Below, piece after piece: positions 37,010-49,018 of a stretch of 64,000 nucleotides of DNA. Below the pieces are notes generated by a model, which searched no databases, was not told where the DNA came from, and was given only the letters and a program-made list of their open reading frames with translations. How positions within the stretch are numbered: position 1 is the first letter of the stretch; the number at the start of each line of letters is the position of its first letter. The translations under genes were made by a program, and so were the position numbers. The DNA is from Eremomyces bilateralis CBS 781.70 (Eukaryota; Ascomycota; Dothideomycetes; Eremomycetales; Eremomycetaceae). Where the stretch lies: the NCBI RefSeq assembly GCF_010015585.1, contig NW_022985102.1, positions 115,799 to 179,798 of the forward strand, read 5' to 3'.

Positions 37010-37628
37010 TTGGAAGGGAACCTGGGTAGCCGGATTGAGCGAATGGTGTGCGACGAGGCCAGTGAGATCTGCCATATAAATCTTACATGGCGCACTAGTG
37101 ATAACAGGACTCCTGACCGAGCTGCGGCGCCCTGCCTAACCCCGCAACCACCAACGTTAAAGGGTGTTGGGTGGCCGTTATCGTGGCTCCTCGCAACAAG
37201 AGACCGCACGTTGGCCTACGCCCGGCCATCCAGAGGCGAAATTCGAAAGGGTTACCTCTCTGGGCACGAAATACGGTGATAGGAGGCTGCAACCTCAGTT
37301 TGTACATTGGTTGGCGGTGAGAGCGTGGCAATCGGATAGAAACATTCTGCGGATGTGCTCGCAAGTGGACGACCGTTTTGAGGTTTCGCACTTATGTCAT
37401 GAAGCCAAATGTTTCCAACCAGACCACCTGGCGGTGGAGCCCCACAGTGTGAATGAGAAGCGAAAGGGGTGTCCTCGTGGGAAACCGTATATGTGTGTAC
37501 ACCTCATTTACCTAATGAAAGCCCTGCAGGGCGACAGCGTTTCTTCTGAACGGAGCTGGAGACTTCGATGCTTACGAGAAAGTGGCCAAAAGGCCTACGC
37601 TTCTGACACGGATGGACATCAGGATTGA
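37010..37628 (+). pseudogene. His-Me finger (I-PpoI-like His-Cys box) nuclease remnant
   Basis: The downstream frame (to 37628) encodes FEVSHLCHEAKCFQPDHL and then VNEKRKGCPRGKPYMCVH. This is the zinc-binding loop of His-Cys box homing endonucleases: SHLCH with the catalytic His, C-x4-C-x4-H, and the metal-binding Asn in VNEKRKGC. The upstream part (GSRIERMVCDEASEICHINL to PPTLKGVGWPLSWLLATRDR) reads in a different frame up to the TGA at about 37277. The two frames must be joined by a one-base shift near 37230-37265, with no plausible intron there. A CTCCTAG acceptor-like site at about 37001-37007 suggests an earlier exon that I cannot find. Fungal genomes carry stand-alone relatives of this domain; this copy seems broken. 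Confidence 0.7.
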
Positions 37629-38037
37629 GACACGGCCTTCCACAGTGCGTTGATAGCGATAGCGTCTTGCGTTGCTTTGGCTCGCCACTCTGGGGGAGCT
37701 GATGGCTGGGATGGTGGATATTACGTGGTTAGGTCTCTGACCTCGAAACAGTTTGTCTACCGTGTAACTAATCCAACTTCATCGACGTTCTTTGAAAAGA
37801 CTTCCACCTGTAAAGTTGGATTACGTGTATCACCGTATCGGTGTTTATAGATAGTCAAATCAATATCCAAGATTCCGTCCGCCACTATTGCGAAACAAAG
37901 TGATGACGTGAGTGAGCTCAAAGCAAGCCATTCATGAACATGTATCATTGAGGTATCTTCGAGGTATCCAGCTTCGAAAATACCTTCCTAATAAACATGA
38001 CCACGCTCCGTATATACAAGAAATGAACGAAGTATCA

Positions 38038-39305
38038 TCAAAACTTCGCGAAAGCCAGCTCGTACGCAAACCCAAGTGTTAGCCTCGCGTGCTGCAGCAT
38101 GTGGTCAAAAGAAAGAAACTCGATCTTGTCTTCTGTCGTGTGGATCTTCTTATCGGAGTACTGGGAAACGGTTAGTCTCATCCACACTAAAACCGCCGAC
38201 TCAAGCTCACCTTGAAGTCACTCTCGATCACAAATGCCGACGGATATCCCGCCTTACTCGCACTCGCATGATCCGAGCATGCATACCCACACTTCGTCAA
38301 CACATACGGAATCTCGCAGTACTCCGTTACCACCTCCTTGATAAACTCCGTCAACCCGGGATCTACAAAGTCGGTGATCACGCCTACGCTCTCCGGCTCG
38401 CCGGCATCTAGCGTATTCTGCACATAACCCGTCATATCCTGCTGCAGCATGGCCTTGACGAGCCGTCCCTCTTTCTGATACTGCTGGAAGATCGCCTGCG
38501 AGCCCAGCAGCCCACCTTCCTCCGCCGAGTACCAGTGGAACTCGACCGTGTTCTCCGCCTGGCCTTCCAGGATATCCGTCGACGTCAGCAGGACCCGCAG
38601 CGCTTCCAGGATCGTGACCGTGCCACTGCCGTCGTCGTCGGCGCCCGGGGCGGCAAGGAAGGACGGGAGGAACAGATTGATACTGTCCTGGTGGGCGCCG
38701 ATGACGACGGTGTTCTTGGTCTTGCCTGGGATGCTCACGATGATGCTGTGCTGGCCCCACGGGTGAGTGAACCACTTGGCGGTGGTGCCTGTCGCATGCG
38801 CACCTGCTGCGGCGACTGTGGCGTTGACTCGTTGGAGGAGCCAGGCGCTGGACTCGGCGCCATAGTGGGACTTGTAGTAGCGGGTGTGGAAGGAGGTGAG
38901 GCCCTCGAGGGACTGGCGCATGTTTGTCTTGGAGAGCTGGGAGAGCATAGGCGCGACCGCTTTGCTGTAGGCCGGCTTTTCTGGGTATTTCACCGTGATG
39001 CTAGAGGCGGTGATGTCGGCGCCGAGGTCTTGGGTGTCGGTGATGTCCATGAAGTTGATGCCTTGCTGTAGCGGCAGTTAGTCTTTGCGCAGGTTGAACC
39101 AGTTGCATGGTCGACGTAATACCCTTCGGAGGCTCCATTTCTCATCTTCCGTTACCCACAGCGTCTCGCCGGGGCTGACTTCGATCAGGAACTGTTCATT
39201 CTCGCCGGATGCAAGCGGGGCCTGCTGATTGATGGGGCTCGAAACGGCGGGGTTAAGAATGGACAAGAGGAGAGTAGAAACAGGGAAGAATGAAAACGAT
39301 TTCAT
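38038..39305 (-). CDS. lap1: Secreted leucine aminopeptidase (peptidase M28)
   Basis: Exons 39123-39305, 38211-39065 and 38038-38160 give 386 residues, the normal length of Aspergillus Lap1. A signal peptide ([20 protein letters not shown]) is followed by a propeptide ([19 protein letters not shown]). The M28 zinc ligands are all present: His in VIGAHQDS, Asp in GADDDGSGT, the Glu pair in SAEEGG, Asp in QQDMTGY, and His in KKIHTTEDK from the third exon. Cysteines in [18 protein letters not shown] are likely disulfide-bonded. The enzyme would remove N-terminal residues, preferably leucine, from peptides outside the cell after secreted endoproteases have acted. Confidence 0.92.
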
Positions 39306-39805
39306 CTTTGGCCGTCAAAAGCAAAATCGGATAGGAATATAGGAAAGGATTACTGGTGTTTAGACGAGGTATTTGTACCTTTGCAGTTTATAGATAGGCA
39401 AGTTGTACGGACAGGCAGCCTGGTGGTGACTGGTGAGCTGTGCCACATACCGTATCAGTACTTAGACGGAGGGCTGTAAGTTCAAGGGTCCGCCCGCCTG
39501 GGTAGACAACCAATCTGATGACGATGACTTTCCTGGAGCCGAGATCCCGAACCAGGGTTGCCTGGTTGGTTTCTATGGAGCGCAAGGACCTGGCAACAAC
39601 TTCGACAATCAGATTGTAGAATCGATTAACTATTCTGAGTTACAATTATGAATTAATGTATCCCAACACGAGTGGTTCACATTTGACAGCTATTTGTCAT
39701 CGCTTAGAGTTGGCGACATGGGAAAAGTCATCGCCGTTGACCTTCCATAGAAAACACTACTCGTACATCACTAGGGTACCCTTCTGCAGCACCTCCTTCA
39801 TCCTC

Positions 39806-41954
39806 TCAGGCAGCTTGCGGATAGGAAGACTCAGGCACCATGATAGGGCTGGCATGAATGGAGCCGTCTTCTTGATCTGCATTAACCTGCCTGCTATCGT
39901 TACCTTCATCTTCAGGGTCCTCCCATATGTGTATCGCCGGACCCGAGCGCCGATTCTCGAAAAGGAAACTGTGCGCTTTACCTGCTTCACTCGGCAATCC
40001 CGGCGCAGACGAAGGTATTGGAGCGACTGCCCTGTGGAGGATAGAATCTTGTACATGGCGGCGGAGAGGCAATGCTTGAGAAGATTTTACAGGTAAAGAC
40101 ATTGGTAGGGAACTGGGATGGCTGCCTTCGGCGTCATGGTTCACAACTTGAGCCTGAGGATGTCCAGAGGACGGCTGGTTGAATTGCCCTATCATCTCGA
40201 CAGCGGCGTTTGATGGCAGTCGGCTCCGACACGGTTCGATCACCTTTTCGTAAAGCGTGTTGATCATCGGGAGGTACCTTTCGTCGGCAAGCCAATCATG
40301 CTGCAATGCTTCTTCGGCGTCGACGCGCTTGGTTTCGTCCTCGTGGAGGAGTGCGGCTAAGAAGCTTTTCGCTTTTCGAGACAATCCTGCGGAGGACATG
40401 ATCTTCCGGATGGAAGTTGCGCTTCGAAGAGACAGCGCGTGGCTGAGATCGGATCCGCGTAGAGGTACCTCCTTGTCGCGAACATTTGTGAAAGGCAAGG
40501 AATCGAGCAACAAGGATAGCGCTATACATCCGATTGCCCATATATCGATCGCCTTGGTGTATGAAACCGGCCCAGGCCCGCCTTTGGTATTGTGAAAATA
40601 CGCCTGGATAAGCTCCCTATTCACCCAAGTCAGCGAGCTTATTTCCTAACCAGGCGGTTGTGTACTTACGGAGCGGCATATTCTTCTGTTCCTTTCGGCG
40701 AACAGCATCGCTGCTGGTCACTACCTGCGTCACCTAAATTCGTCGAGAGCTTCTTGGCATGGCCAAAGTCCGTAATCACGACTCTGCCGATCGGAGAACG
40801 GTTTGTTAAGAGAATATTCTCCAGTTTCAGGTCTCGATGAATGACCCTGTGGTCGTGGAGGTACTTGACCCCTTCAAGGATCTGTCTTACGATCATGATG
40901 GCTTCAAAATCATGCAACGGTCGTCGTTTGAACTCCATGAGGGAGTCAAGATCTCCACCGGTAAGAAGCTCTTGAAAAATAAACCTTATAAAATCAGATG
41001 CGTTGCAAAAAAACAACTACCTTAGTACGCACATTGTGTTTTCGCTTTTGAACACTTGCTCGATCTGGATGATGTTTGGCTGCAACAGATCAGATTGTTA
41101 TGTCTCCCTGAATACAGTACTTTCTGACTTACATGATTCAGGCCATGCACGCATTCATACTCGCGGAATATCCTCTGCAATATAGTCTCTGCCTCTTCAG
41201 CGTTGTTAGACCTGTGCCGATATTGCTTGAGGTCGACGATCTTGCAGGCGACGTGGCGCTTCGACGGGACATAGACACCGACGAAGACTCTGCCGTGAGC
41301 ACCATCACCCAATTGGCGGTCTGTGATGGCATATCTGTCACTGAATGCCTATATCGGTAGGATCTCAGCCGCCATGAATCAGTCGTGCTGGGGCTCCATG
41401 GGACAATACCATTTCCTCCCCAGTCCGAACACAACCAAGTGCTGGAACCTGTGAACCTGGGCCATCAATTTGAACAACAAGGACAATCGAAGCGCCGAGA
41501 AATAACAGATCGCAGTCATTGAGAAGAACAGGACCAGTACGTTTGCTGAGAGGATAGGACGGACTTGGAGAACAGGAACGCTGTAGCCAGGTACCGTTCG
41601 TTGAGACATCATGGACGTACACGAGCGATTCAATTTCCTGATCGCGGTAGGAAATGCCTAGAGAGATACTTTTGATTTGAACATGCTCGTTGGATATTGT
41701 GAAGTCCTCGGCTGATTGAGCATCGCTAGAGGAGGATTAGTTCCGTAACGCGTAATCGATAGACCTTGTGCAACCGACCAGAAGTCATATCGGCCCAATT
41801 GAAACTCTTCGTCTTCGTACAATGTCCTGGAGAATAGGAATCGAGAATGCTGTGTCAATTCTGCGTAGGTGATAGGCGGCCTTGCCTTTGAATTTAGAAG
41901 GACGCGAAAAGCGAGGACCTGCGCTGCCACCGACAGCTGACTACTACTGGCCAT
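39806..41954 (-). CDS. FHA-domain Ser/Thr protein kinase, Mek1/Chk2-like
   Basis: Six exons (41779-41954, 41410-41725, 41133-41348, 41033-41079, 40670-40984, 39806-40616) give 626 residues. An in-frame upstream ATG at 41981 would add nine, but ATG 41954 has the better ACCATGG context. The FHA domain (about 40-125) is [25 protein letters not shown], then [13 protein letters not shown]. The kinase domain has [12 protein letters not shown], the ATP-binding Lys in [26 protein letters not shown] and EEYAAPE. The layout (N-terminal phosphothreonine-binding FHA plus CAMK-type kinase) is that of Rad53/Cds1/Mek1 kinases of the DNA damage or meiotic checkpoint. The C-terminal 180 residues are Ser/Pro-rich. 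Intron 1 uses an unusual GTCGGT donor, chosen because it alone restores the FHA core. Confidence 0.85.
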
Positions 41955-42314
41955 GGTGCATACTTGAATACCTATACTCATAGAAATGTTCCGATTGACT
42001 TCTCTCTTCGGCTAGATAGTCGTGGGAGGAAGCATGACTTAGAGTAGTGGTTCTGATTCCATGGGACGAAATCGAATGAAGCTGTTTCAGCAGACTACAG
42101 AGCCCAACACTGGCACTGAATATCGGCATCTGATTGGATGAAGTCGGGGTGGAGATGCAGGGAGCAACAGTAGTCACATGACGTTGTTATGATGCCACCT
42201 TTCCACTTCGGGGCTAGTGGAGTTGAAGCGAGCACAACTTAAATTATCCACCTCTTCAAACCTCTTTCTTCTCTCAACTTCACACCTGCAACAACTCATT
42301 CTCTCACCCGAAAT

Positions 42315-42481
42315 GTAAGTCCGATTTTTCGTCATACCCATTATTAGAGCGATCTCAGCGGTGCTCAATCATCAATTCAACGGCGACTGAGCCAATTGAC
42401 GACGGGAACCATGATGACATCACTGCACAAGCTCACACCGTCACACACATTGAATCCATCAGCTAACAGTGAGCTTCTCAG
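42315..42481 (+). other. Probable 5' UTR intron of the eL41 gene
   Basis: A consensus donor (GTAAGTCC) starts at 42315, and a CTAAC branch-like sequence at 42463 precedes the acceptor TTCTCAG ending at 42481. Fungal ribosomal protein genes commonly have such leader introns. Acceptors at 42469 and 42498 are alternatives. The last would join AT to G and add one Met codon before the eL41 start. Confidence 0.5.
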
Positions 42482-42499
42482 CAACCCTCGAGTGTCAGG

Positions 42500-42630
42500 A
42501 TGAGAGCCAAGTGGAGAAAGAAGAGAGTTCGACGCCTCAAGCGTAAGAGGAGGAAGACGAGGGCGAGGAGGTTTGTTCGACCGATTCGATGACTTGGAAC
42601 CGACACTGACTTTGACATCACAGCAAGTAA
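42500..42630 (+). CDS. rpl41: Ribosomal protein eL41 (25 residues)
   Basis: Exon 42500-42570 encodes MRAKWRKKRVRRLKRKRR followed by KTRAR. A 53-nt intron (GTTTGT...CACAG) and a 7-nt last exon (42624-42630, C AAG TAA) add Ser-Lys and the stop, ending in the family signature RARSK. The product is 25 residues, the exact eL41 length, and nearly all Arg/Lys. eL41 is a single-helix large-subunit protein sitting at the subunit interface. The gene lies head to head with the FHA kinase, whose start is 0.5 kb away, so they may share a promoter. Confidence 0.93.
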
Positions 42631-43071
42631 ACACCTCGCTATCGACAGCAACCTTCCCTCCTCCATCAACCCTCAACGTTACCAAAGGGACAACAGACGT
42701 CTCGGACAACATCGAACACCGAAGACATTGAGTGAATCCCAGTCAGCCATCGAAGGACGAGATTGGACGTGAAGGATGACGGAATCTCACCACGGGCATT
42801 TCGGAAGCATTGTGGGGCCGGGGAGGTTATGCAATGCAATGGAGGTTGCACCATGTTGAAGCAATGAAGGGTGGTTTACAAGATCACACCACGCAGATAG
42901 CTCTAACACCGGCAATTGCCTTTGAGCGGTCTAGCTACCAAAAACTACATGTCAAGCTGTATCAAAAATAGTGGAATCCGAATGGTCGTTTCTACAAACC
43001 AAGGTTTTTTGATCCGTGATATCCACTATCCGCTACCCGTGAACGTATTGTTATATTCCCCTCGTTGCCCC

Positions 43072-44261
43072 TCATTGGCCTATCTTCTCCAGCAAAAACT
43101 GCTTGATAAACTCCTTTCCCTGGGCGGACGCTTCCACCAGCTCCGGCGGGAATGCAATAAAGCCGTGAGGTGCGCCAGGGAATATTTTCACTATTCCTTC
43201 TGCACCGGCCATCATCCACTTCGCGCTCATCATCACCGTATCATCTAGAAGGGGATCCTCCGTTCCACACATGAATAATGCAGGCGGCAGCTTCAAACCT
43301 CGTAGATTTTCGTAGAACGGCGAGACCATCGGGTTTGTCCGATCATCGACGCTGGTGTTCGGTAGGAAAGCATTTGAGAAGGCGCCCATGATTTTGTGGT
43401 CCAATATCAGAGTCTTATCGAAATTCACGACCGATGGGAACCAGTGAGCGAGATTGAAGGCCCCGTAGAGATAGACCAGTCCTCTCAAGCTAAAGTTAGG
43501 GCGTGACTTCAGAAGCTGGAGTCCGGCAACCGCAGTGAGGTGCCCGCCCGCAGACTGTTGTATCATCAGTTTAAATGATACTCAGCATGATGTGGCACGG
43601 CACCACTTACATCGCCGCCAATGAACATCAGCTCGCCGCCAAACTTGTCTTGAGAATTATCCACAAGATACTCGGCAGCATCGATGCAGTCTTCGGGTCC
43701 CTGAGGAAAGGGATGCTCCGGCGCAAGGCGGTATCCAACAGAAATGACCGCCAAATCACAATTATCTGCTACAAATTTGAGATACAAATCGTAACTAAAC
43801 CGCTCGTTAGTGTCCAATCGTAGGAATGCAGTCGACGAGACCGTCCAAAGACGATAAGTACTCACTCACTCTCGCTCATGAGCACCCATCCTCCGCCATG
43901 AATGAATAGGTACGTCCCTTTTACCGTCCCGCTGCTGGGCAGCATCAATCGGCATGGGATATTCCTCCCCGCCTCTCGCGAAGGGATCTCAATGTTCTTG
44001 CCTTCAGGGAGACGACGGGGAGCTGGGAAGGCCGTTTGTCCCTTCTCCCGCATCTCCCGATACTTCGGTGCTCCAACCTATAGGACTATCTCAGCATTTT
44101 TTCTAGTGAAAGCCTTCTCACTCGGGAAACCTTACCTCGAACCAATACGGCGTCTTTGACATCAGGTCCTGAATCCCCTTGTTGGTCTCATACGTCTTGG
44201 CTGGCCCGGCATCGGGAGCGAATTTGGACGCGTCGAGCGTGATGTCACTTGTTAATGGCAT
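43072..44261 (-). CDS. Alpha/beta hydrolase, hormone-sensitive-lipase type
   Basis: Exons 44136-44261, 43866-44077, 43611-43794 and 43072-43554 give 334 residues. The oxyanion motif is LFIHGGGWVLMSES. The nucleophile motif GGDSAGGHL is formed only after splicing of intron 3 (GTAAGT...CAACAG). SVGYRLAPEHPFP is typical of the HSL/carboxylesterase group. The likely acid and His are in CGTEDPLLDD and PGAPHGFIAFP. There is no signal peptide, so it is likely a cytosolic ester hydrolase acting on small acyl esters. Intron 2 was placed using the CACTAAC branch point and frame. The natural substrate is unknown. Confidence 0.88.
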
Positions 44262-44734
44262 TTTGAGCGTTGCGATGGCTCTGAACTTTAACAATAATAC
44301 ACTGGTATTGGGATCTTATATGTGCCTGCCACATCTTAGATATCTTAGTACGTACCTCTCTACTTATACTCCACTAGCATACATGGGATGACAATTCCTG
44401 GGGCAGCCAAGTTCCCGGAGCGGGGAATGCCCGGTAACGCCGAATTCGCCGGATGGATGAAGCGGCATGTGCGAGGGGCGCTTAGAGACGCGATGGTTTG
44501 GGTATGAAGCTACATACTTGTGTGGCATCCTAATGGAGTAGATGAAATCATACTGAATAGAAATGATATGGTCGGGTATCTTGCCAAACCATCCACACCA
44601 GGAAAGACGAGAAGACAGCATTAACATTACGTAGCTAGCTATAGAATATATAAAGAATGCCCACAGGTGGTATCTCAAGATGTGCAGTCCCATATCTAGT
44701 AGAACTCCGGCCAAAGAAACGTCAATAAATGGCA

Positions 44735-46206
44735 CTACCGCTTTGACTGGCGCGTCATAACACGATGCGAGCCAATACCAGGCACTTCTCCTTTCCGCTT
44801 CCCTCCTTTCATCTGGTCCTGTTGACGCCCTGAAATGCGGTCAAATAAATAAGACACCGAGACATTGAGCATTTGCAATGGATACATGAAGATGGATCGC
44901 AAAACGTGAATGGGCATCATGATCGCGGATGCCACTCCGTGCACAACGCCAGTGACTAGGCCAGGTCTTTGTCCGCTCTCCGCGGCGGCAGCGGCAAGAG
45001 AGATGGCGTCTCTTAAGCGCAACTCCAGATCCTGCAGCCGCGCCTCCGTCTGGATGGTCTGGGTTGTGGCACGCTTCTCGTACCGGCGCACAGCGCGGGT
45101 CAGGGCATCGAGTTGTGGCTGGATGTTGGAGTAGACGTCATCAGCGATATCTGTCGCGTTCCACTCGGGTTGGGATCCCTTCGATTCATGGTCTCCTGGG
45201 GTTCCTGCGGCTTGCAGTTCTAGAGAAGTGATGCGCGACAGAAGGTCTTCGGAAGATGAAGGCGGAAGAGATGTGTCGCCGTGGGATTGGACGATGCGTT
45301 GGAGGTGGAGCGTCTGTGTCTGGATCATCTTGATCAAATGAGAGCATGGTCGCAGTTCGGACACGAGGAGGAATATTGTGAGGTTGTAGTTTGAGACGAG
45401 ACCTTCGGAAGGCCGGGAGAGTTGACCACGGATGGTGTGGAGGAGGTATGCCCCCAATAGAGGTCCAGAAAAGCAGGCACCCAGCGCCAACAGCTCGCGC
45501 TTCCGCAACTCTTGTGATGCTGCTTGGGCGGCGTGATTCGACTGGTCGTCCGTTCTCGGAGGCTGTTCCTTAGGGGGTTTCTTGGCTTTGGGTTCACCAG
45601 ATTGGTCTAGAGACTCAATCTCATCATCCTCTTCCTCGATGATTGTGTCTGATGGTGGAGCTATCGGCGGAGGTTCAAGGTACTGAACGGCTTGTGCAGA
45701 GTAATACCAGTGCCTTGGGCGTGTATTAGTTTGGTTTCCAACACGTATAAACAGCTTCAAACCCACCATGGCAACCTGACAAACCAATTCAGGAATATGG
45801 CTGCCAGTCCCAGCAACAAGATATCGGTTACAAATGCACTTCCATTCTTGAACAGCAACCCTCCAACTGCCGGAAGGAGGCCAAAAGCCAACGGCGCCGA
45901 ATGCCAATGCGATGGTTCTTCATGCGTTGTATGCTCAATCCGCGACCTGGTCTTATTCGCACGGGGAAGTAGTAAATTATCCGTGGATGATCGGAGTGAG
46001 GTTGTCGCTTCATCGAGGGAGAAGTCAGAGAGAAGCGAGCTTCTCCGTCTCAACATCGGCGGTGACCGTTCTGTTGATGAACTACGCGTATAGTTTCTCC
46101 CTCCCATCCTCTGCCATTGCATGGAGGCACGCTGCACGCCTGACGATACGGCGATGGTTTCCGCACGAGTGATGCCAGGCGGGGGAGGGGGCGGTTCTTG
46201 CGTCAT
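44735..46206 (-). CDS. Conserved fungal membrane protein, unknown function
   Basis: Exons 45767-46206 and 44735-45713 (intron 53 nt, GTGGGT...CCAAG) give 472 residues. After a Ser-rich N-terminus, hydrophobic segments appear at about 120-145 (FVTDILLLGLAAIFLNWFV), near 225-250 (LLALGACFSGPLLGAYLLH, then YNLTIFLLVSEL), and near 405-430 (GVASAIMMPIHVLRSIFMYP). Between them lie an acidic Pro-rich linker (IIEEEDDEIESLD) and a coiled-coil-like region (LDALTRAVRRYEKRATTQTI). The C-terminus is basic. No domain is recognised. The organisation suggests an organelle or ER membrane protein. Confidence 0.75.
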
Positions 46207-47387
46207 GAGTATTCCGCTTGGGTAGGTGGATAAGGAATTGTATAGGTACGATATGGCACCGTCGACATCAATCTGGGATTAGGCGACGCCGTGGAGAATG
46301 ACGGCGGCCTTTGTGATCGCCATCCATTTGAGCAGTAGGAGTGTAGTCGAAGTTCTGGAGCTACGGCAGTGGGTGAAACTCAATCTGATGGCATGGACGT
46401 CACCACTGGACTCCTCCTGCTTCCTAGCCACCGTAGATCCGGTAATAATCCCGCGTTATGCTTGAGGATGAGCGCTGGGTGAGAAATGACGCTGCGACCT
46501 TACTTCAATTGTTGCCTTGTGGCCTCAGGCCTCAAATCGACCAAATCCCAAGCCTTGCTGCCTGAGGCTTGTACTTTTTTTCCTCTTCATCCTTACTCCA
46601 ACTTGGACTTTGACTCCTCCCCATCACGCACCTTTTCGGAAATGGAACTACAGGTTTAATTAATTTAAATATGGAGATGATACTGTTGGTCTCCAATATG
46701 GTTCAGTCGAGTTGAGCAGCTGATTCGGGGCTGAGCGACGAACTTGTCGACTCTTTCGTGCCCACGATGATCCACAAGAGCAGAGCTTAGAATCTTGGAG
46801 TACAGTACAACCCCCCCCCCTATTACTGTAGTGATGGCTGATCTTGCAAAAGTTCGAAAACCCTTTCAAACTACATTAAACATATGATATATTATTCAAA
46901 GTCACAAATGGTAGCGTCAAGATTCAAGCCTCGGGTCATTCTCCCATTTCCACTGTTTCATCATGTCTTGCTTATTGAGCCCCAAAAATGGACATCAACA
47001 GCGAGGTGGCACCGAGACTGCTCAATCCGCGACCACTGGTCTCTTAAGCCAGTTTTATTCAGCAGTGAACGGCGGTCCATCATGAGTCCATGTTTCTACC
47101 CCTTATTGAGAGTCTCAATAGCCTCAATAAGGTACCCGTACTCAAAAGACACCATGAAGGAAATAAAAGTCCACATAAATCGTACTCTGTGCTCTATCTT
47201 TCCGTCTTCGTTTTCAGATATCCTCTTCTATGATCGCAGACCGTCTAATTCCCACGTCAGACCTTCTTTCGCCCTGTTCATCTCCTGTTGGCAGGAAGAA
47301 TCCCAGCTTAACCAGTCGTTGATGGCCCAATCCTAATACGATCAATCAGCACACGGTCGTTTCCCTCAACATCTCGAATCCTTCACT
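46207..47387. other. Intergenic, divergent promoters
   Basis: Upstream region of both the membrane-protein gene (minus) and the STE3-like receptor gene (plus). It contains a run of ten C at 46811-46820 and pyrimidine-rich sequence. No further gene is supported. Confidence 0.5.
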
Positions 47388-48882
47388 ATGGACCACCCTG
47401 AGTTTCTCCCTCGTTCTCATCAGAACCTTACTATCGAGCCCCTCTATCCTGCGGCTGTCCTGATTGCAATCTTCTCCTTCATGGCCGTCGTCCTTGACAT
47501 TGCCCCCTTCTACTGGCATCTCAAGCATCGGAACACCGGAGCATACTGTCTCATCATGTGGTTCATCGTGCTGAATATCTTCAACGTGATAAATGCTATG
47601 GTCTGGCCTCGAGACAACATCGCAGACTGGTGGAGTGGCGTTGGGTTGTGCGATGTGGAAATTCGCGTGATCACGGGAAGTGGAGTGGGCATTCCCTGTT
47701 CACTCATCATTATCCTGAGCGCCCTCGCTAGAGTGCTCGATACTGATAACACGGTGGTTGTCCCATCTCGAAAAGACCGTATCCGACGGATAGTGAAGGA
47801 GCTACTTCTCTGCTTTGGCGTGCCGGTTCTGCATATCGTTCTCTCCTATGTTGTTCAAGCGAATAGGTTCTACGTCTTCGGAATCGCTGGGTGCTACTTC
47901 TCCCATGATTGGTCATGGCTGGCCATCGTTTTAGTAACGTCGTGGCCCATTATTGCGACGCTAGTGGCCTCATACTATGCAGGTATGTGATTCGGGGAAA
48001 ATAAAGAGAACTCGCGCTGACATAGAGAAAGTGTTGGTGATTTACCGTATTTATCGGTATCGGCAAGGATTCGCCAGCGTCCTTCGAGCAGCCGAGACGT
48101 CCAAATCGCGATTCATCCGTCTTTATTTGATGGCTGGCGTCTGCATCCTGGTTGTTCTTCCAATCTACACCTACCTTCTCGTCTTCTACCTCACCATGGG
48201 CGTTAGTCCATACTCCTGGGAACGAGCTCACGAAGACATCACCAGAATCCACATGGTGCCGAGCCAGGGAACAATCCCAGTCGACCGCTATGCTCAACTT
48301 GTGGGCGGCTACCTGACGTTCTTCATCTTCGGACTTGGGCAGGATGCCGTGCAGCTTTATAGCTCATGGTACCACAAATCTGGACTGGATAGAGTGGTAC
48401 CCGACATGCGGCGGCTGAAAAGCATCACGTCATCTCTTCGCACCAGGTCGTCGTTCAGCAGCATGGCAAAGTCTGTCAGCAGGAAGTTTAGCACACAGGG
48501 AGATATCCATGTCACATGTTCTTGGTATTTTCTCTATTTAATCTGGGTATTGAGACGCTTACTAATTAGAGCGTACAGGTCAGTTACTGAAACCACACAA
48601 CCTGCGGGTTCTCCGGAGCATCCTCGAGCGCAAACCGGCGGCGACAAGTTCCATTGGTCATTTGATGAGGAGATGGGAGGAAACTATAATGTCGGGAGCA
48701 TGCGCTGGACGAACGCGTTCCAGTTCTTTAGTCGATTCAGGAATCGATCGTCGGGGGCTGGCGGACCAACTCCGCCACCGAAGGAAGTCCCGCGACTTGA
48801 TATCCAGCGTTTCTCTCAAGACGCGGCCTGTGAGACGGATCTTTCTCCGATGACGAAGGAGGCTGCGAATGCGCACCTCTGA
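47388..48882 (+). CDS. preA: STE3-type pheromone receptor (GPCR)
   Basis: Exons 47388-47982, 48026-48524 and 48579-48882 give 465 residues. Seven hydrophobic segments are seen, for example LYPAAVLIAIFSFMAVVLDI, AYCLIMWFIVLNIFNVI and WSWLAIVLVTSWPIIATLV. Family-typical sequences include NTGAYCLIMW, VWPRDN near helix 2-3, FYVFGIAGC, and YRYRQGF in the third cytoplasmic loop. This is the fungal a-factor-type receptor that couples to a heterotrimeric G protein during mating or chemotropism. The Ser-rich C-terminal tail fits a desensitisation tail. Intron 2 (48525-48578) is 54 nt and stop-free, so the unspliced frame stays open. I remove it because of its donor, TTACTAAT branch and acceptor. Confidence 0.9.
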
Positions 48883-49018
48883 TAACACACAGGCTTGGCT
48901 GGGGAGGGAAACAGAAGGTGCAATGCAGATAATTTGATTCGAGCTTATTTATACAAATTTTCATGGGTGTCGAGAACGCGGTCGGTTGTCTGGGGCTGTA
49001 GTATGAAAGGAGGCTTCA

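Noticed and set aside
38254-39071. Long open frames on both strands over the aminopeptidase gene
   Set aside because: GC-rich shadows of the real M28 frame; the catalytic residues are only in the called frame.
48525-48578. Extra hydrophobic helix (YFLYLIWVLRRLLIRAY) in the pheromone receptor
   Set aside because: It is encoded by a 54-nt stretch with donor, branch and acceptor signals; best explained as intron 2.
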